Part shown: in pieces, positions 6,291 through 7,618 of the stretch
Numbering within the stretch: the first letter of the stretch is position 1
How the letters are laid out: each line of letters begins with the position of its first letter
Source: Methanomicrobiales archaeon
GTDB lineage: Archaea > Halobacteriota > Methanomicrobia > Methanomicrobiales > JACTUA01
DNA length: 7,618 nucleotides
Direction: 5' to 3'
Assembly (NCBI GenBank): GCA_028678965.1
Contig: JAJRCM010000147.1
Span: 1-7,618, forward strand
Translations under genes and position numbers: made by a program
Notes under the pieces: model-generated
Seen by the model: only the letters and a program-made list of their open reading frames with translations
Database searches by the model: none
Told to the model about the DNA's origin: nothing

Positions 6291-6327
6291 AGGGACCTGT
6301 GGTTCGGTCCCTGTCGCTTGAACCACA
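6291..6327. repeat. Interleaved inverted repeats able to form two exclusive hairpins or an H-type pseudoknot
   Basis: AGGGACC (6291-6297) pairs with GGTCCCT (6306-6312), and TGTGGTTC (6298-6305) pairs with GAACCACA (6320-6327). The order A-B-A'-B' means the two stems cross: as RNA they form an H-type pseudoknot or two alternative hairpins, and as DNA two interleaved palindromes. Only 6313-6319 is left unpaired. A6 precedes (6285-6290) and T6 follows (6329-6334). It lies in the 123-base spacer between cobS and the sulfite reductase-like gene. Confidence 0.7.
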
Positions 6328-6334
6328 CTTTTTT
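6298..6334 (+). terminator. Possible hairpin-plus-U-tract terminator after cobS
   Basis: The 8-bp stem TGTGGTTC/GAACCACA is followed after one base by six T (6329-6334), which would serve as a terminator for the cobZ-cobS message. The first crossing stem (6291-6297 with 6306-6312) would compete with it, as in an attenuator. In archaea the U tract alone may suffice. Confidence 0.45.
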
Positions 6335-6335
6335 A
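6329..6335 (+). promoter_or_regulatory. Weak TATA-like box before the sulfite reductase-like gene
   Basis: TTTTTTA lies 25-31 bases before ATG 6360, which has no SD. The spacing suits a leaderless start, but the sequence is a plain T run that also belongs to the proposed terminator. If it is the promoter, the inverted repeats sit directly upstream, where an archaeal regulator could bind. Confidence 0.3.
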
Positions 6336-6359
6336 CTTCCTACCTGCAATTGTTGATGG

Positions 6360-7244
6360 ATGGCAGAAAGGTTCGGTATCCATATGCGGGGAGGCGTCAT
6401 CACCGAACGGGACGCCGATTACTGTACGGTGAGGGTACGGATCCCCGCAGGAAATATCTCGATTGACCAGGTACGGGGCATCGCAACTCTCGCAAAACGG
6501 TATGGCTGTGGTACGGTGCACATTACCACCCGCCAAACGATCGAGATTCCCCACGTGAAACCGACTGACCTGCCAAAAATCGGGCGCAGGCTGGCGAAAA
6601 ATGGCACCCCCCTCGGGTCTGAGCGGGATGAAGTGGTGAATATCATCGCCTGCCCGGGCACCGAACGATGCAAGTACGCCAATATCGATACCATTTCCCT
6701 CGCCACGAAGATCGATGGGAAACTATTCGGGAGGGAGATGCCGGTCAAGATGAGAATCTCCCTCTCTGGCTGTCCGAACGCATGCACAAGCCCCATGCTG
6801 AATGAGATTGGGATCATCGGGAGGATAGAGCCGTTACGCATTCCAGGGATGTGCACGGGGTGTGGAACCTGTGTCAAATACTGCAAGGAGAACGCCATTG
6901 TCATTAAAAACGGTGTGTCGGTCCTTGATCCGGCGAAGTGTGTCCAGTGCGGAGTCTGTATCCAGTCCTGCCCGTTCCATCTGTTACAATCCAAACACCA
7001 GCATTACCTGATCGTGGTGGGTGGCCGCCGGGGTCGGCACCCGCAGGTAGGGAGGACACTGATGATGGTGGAGAATGAGGAGCAGGCAGTGCAGGCTGTT
7101 GAGCGGATTGTGCAATGGGTATACCGCAGGGCATGGAGCGGGCGGTTGCTCTCAGAACAGCTCGATGATCTCCACTTCGATGAATTCAGGAAATCTATCG
7201 CCGAGGAGTTCAGTACAGGAACAGGGTCACAAACCCCTGGTTAG
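6360..7244 (+). CDS. Small dissimilatory sulfite reductase-like protein (siroheme/Fe-S, with two ferredoxin clusters)
   Basis: A 294-residue protein with the order ferredoxin-like half-domain (about 1-70), siroheme-[4Fe-4S] catalytic region (about 88-155), a 2x[4Fe-4S] insert (165-204) and a C-terminal part. ITTRQ (55-59) matches a siroheme-contacting segment. ACPGTERC (97-104) and GCPNAC (137-142) supply Cys98, Cys104, Cys138 and Cys142 in the CX5C...CX3C pattern that holds the coupled siroheme-cluster. CTGCGTCVKYC (165-175) and CVQCGVCIQSCP (194-205) bind two further clusters. It matches the Dsr-like proteins common in methanogens. It lacks the N-terminal F420H2-oxidising half of Fsr (about 600 residues), so an outside electron donor is needed. 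Six-electron sulfite or nitrite reduction is the family expectation, but the true substrate is unknown. ATG 6360 begins at the conserved MAERFGIHMRGG. Neighbours are cobZ-cobS upstream and a convergent small gene that overlaps its last 35 bases. Confidence 0.88.
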   Translation: MAERFGIHMRGGVITERDADYCTVRVRIPAGNISIDQVRGIATLAKRYGCGTVHITTRQTIEIPHVKPTDLPKIGRRLAKNGTPLGSERDEVVNIIACPGTERCKYANIDTISLATKIDGKLFGREMPVKMRISLSGCPNACTSPMLNEIGIIGRIEPLRIPGMCTGCGTCVKYCKENAIVIKNGVSVLDPAKCVQCGVCIQSCPFHLLQSKHQHYLIVVGGRRGRHPQVGRTLMMVENEEQAVQAVERIVQWVYRRAWSGRLLSEQLDDLHFDEFRKSIAEEFSTGTGSQTPG

Positions 7245-7512
7245 CATCATCATCGCATTCGATAGCCGTCCCTTCTCGTATGAAGGAGTTGAACATCATT
7301 GCGGCCTGGAGCATGGCATCATCTCCCGCTGCCCTGGTTTTCATATCCGCCAATGCCTGACGCTGGGGTGAGGGCATCATCCTGCCCCGGACACGGATTC
7401 CCGCACAGTGACCACAGAAAGCGCAGTACCGGTAGACCGATCGCCTGCCATCGGCACAATCAACACTGACCTGCTGTCGTTTCTCATCCGTATGAAATGG
7501 CAAGGTCTTCAT
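7210..7512 (-). CDS. Small unrecognised protein with a CxxCxxC metal-binding motif
   Basis: A 100-residue protein that I cannot place in a family. It is cytoplasmic by appearance, with no membrane segment or signal. Cys19, Cys30, Cys33 and Cys36 (VDC ... YCAFCGHC) could hold one zinc or Fe-S site, and Cys86 is separate. The second half is a probable helix (about 48-80) followed by an acidic CDDD stretch and a hydrophobic end. Codon use looks coding, with normal amino-acid variety and a C/G-biased third position. ATG 7512 lacks an SD, but CATAAT lies 27-32 bases upstream, as in the other leaderless genes here. Its last 35 bases overlap the convergent sulfite reductase-like gene. It might be a metal-site accessory of that protein, but only position suggests this; it could also be an independent hypothetical protein. 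Confidence 0.62.
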   Translation of the reverse strand: MKTLPFHTDEKRQQVSVDCADGRRSVYRYCAFCGHCAGIRVRGRMMPSPQRQALADMKTRAAGDDAMLQAAMMFNSFIREGTAIECDDDANQGFVTLFLY

Positions 7513-7538
7513 AGTGGAACATACATTTCTGCGGGAGG

Positions 7539-7544
7539 ATTATG
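7539..7544 (-). promoter_or_regulatory. Possible TATA-like box for the small CxxCxxC gene
   Basis: On the minus strand CATAAT is 27-32 bases before ATG 7512, the same spacing and almost the same sequence as the nitroreductase box. It overlaps the start codon of the tentative ORF on the plus strand, so the two readings compete. Confidence 0.33.
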
Positions 7545-7604
7545 AGCATGTCGATCCCGCGGCAATACAGGGAAGAATGGAGAAAATTCGTGCAATTGGC
7601 ATGA
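7542..7604 (+). CDS. Doubtful 20-residue ORF with a good ribosome binding site
   Basis: GGGAGG at 7533-7538 precedes ATG 7542 by three bases and a second in-frame ATG at 7548 by nine, which is good SD spacing. The frame encodes only MSMSIPRQYREEWRKFVQLA and stops with TGA at 7602-7604. It is basic and amphipathic. It could be a real small protein, a leader peptide, a broken gene start, or chance, since the same bases overlap the presumed promoter of the leftward gene. Confidence 0.22.
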   Translation: MSMSIPRQYREEWRKFVQLA

Positions 7605-7612
7605 TTTATATA
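7605..7612 (+). promoter_or_regulatory. Strong archaeal TATA box for a gene beyond the right edge
   Basis: TTTATATA exactly matches the core of the methanogen TATA consensus and starts right after the stop of the 20-codon ORF. If it points right, transcription would start about 25 bases after it, outside the window. The element is partly symmetric, so a leftward role with a leader of roughly 65 bases for the gene starting at 7512 cannot be excluded. Confidence 0.5.
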
Positions 7613-7618
7613 GGTGCG

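Noticed and set aside
5774..6403. Minus-strand 209-codon frame opposite cobS
   Set aside because: It is Arg/Thr/Pro-rich antisense of a clear CobS with all its motifs and has no recognisable domain.
6419..6994. Minus-strand 191-codon frame opposite the Dsr-like gene
   Set aside because: It is antisense of an intact multi-cluster Fe-S protein; no family features are seen.

Overview
The window looks like chromosomal DNA of a methanogenic archaeon, most likely from the order Methanomicrobiales. This is an inference from gene content: a methanogen-type DUF2115 protein, a stand-alone glutamine amidotransferase subunit of GMP synthase, an archaeal-type CobT, a PgpA-fold CobZ-like protein, a TraB-domain membrane protein and a small siroheme/Fe-S sulfite reductase-like protein. 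Many starts have no Shine-Dalgarno (SD) sequence but carry an A/T-rich box 25-35 bases upstream, as in archaeal leaderless transcripts. No rRNA, tRNA, insertion sequence, CRISPR array or phage gene was seen. Coding density is very high and several genes overlap.

Layout. Bases 1-1011 (+) hold the end of a SAM-methyltransferase-like gene whose stop overlaps the start of a DUF2115 gene (ATGA). One base further on, a convergent nitroreductase gene (1013-1519, -) ends. Bases 1520-1711 are intergenic and hold the nitroreductase promoter and a U-rich terminator for the next minus-strand unit. That unit reads leftward from 5045: cobT (4035-5045), guaAA (3443-3997), a YkgJ-type cysteine-cluster gene (2916-3455) and a TraB-family membrane protein (1712-2926). 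The last three overlap. A 43-base gap (5046-5088) separates cobT from the rightward pair cobZ (5089-5523) and cobS (5514-6236). After a 123-base spacer with two interleaved inverted repeats comes a small dissimilatory sulfite reductase-like protein (6360-7244, +). A small CxxCxxC protein (7210-7512, -) converges on it. The right edge holds a TATA box and a doubtful 20-codon ORF.

How the genes work together. The centre is a divergent cluster for the last steps of cobamide (B12) synthesis. CobT makes alpha-ribazole phosphate, CobS joins it to adenosylcobinamide-GDP, and CobZ removes the phosphate. The GTP-dependent guanylyltransferase CobY is not in the window. The sulfite reductase-like protein downstream would use siroheme, which shares the precorrin-2 precursor with B12, so the grouping may reflect tetrapyrrole metabolism; that link is an inference. 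GuaAA, the YkgJ protein and the TraB protein have no obvious pathway link to cobT beyond co-orientation and tight packing.

No clearly new multi-gene system was found. The items most worth a second look are the pseudoknot-like element at 6291-6327, the small Dsr-like protein beside the cobamide genes, and the unassigned cysteine protein that overlaps it tail to tail.
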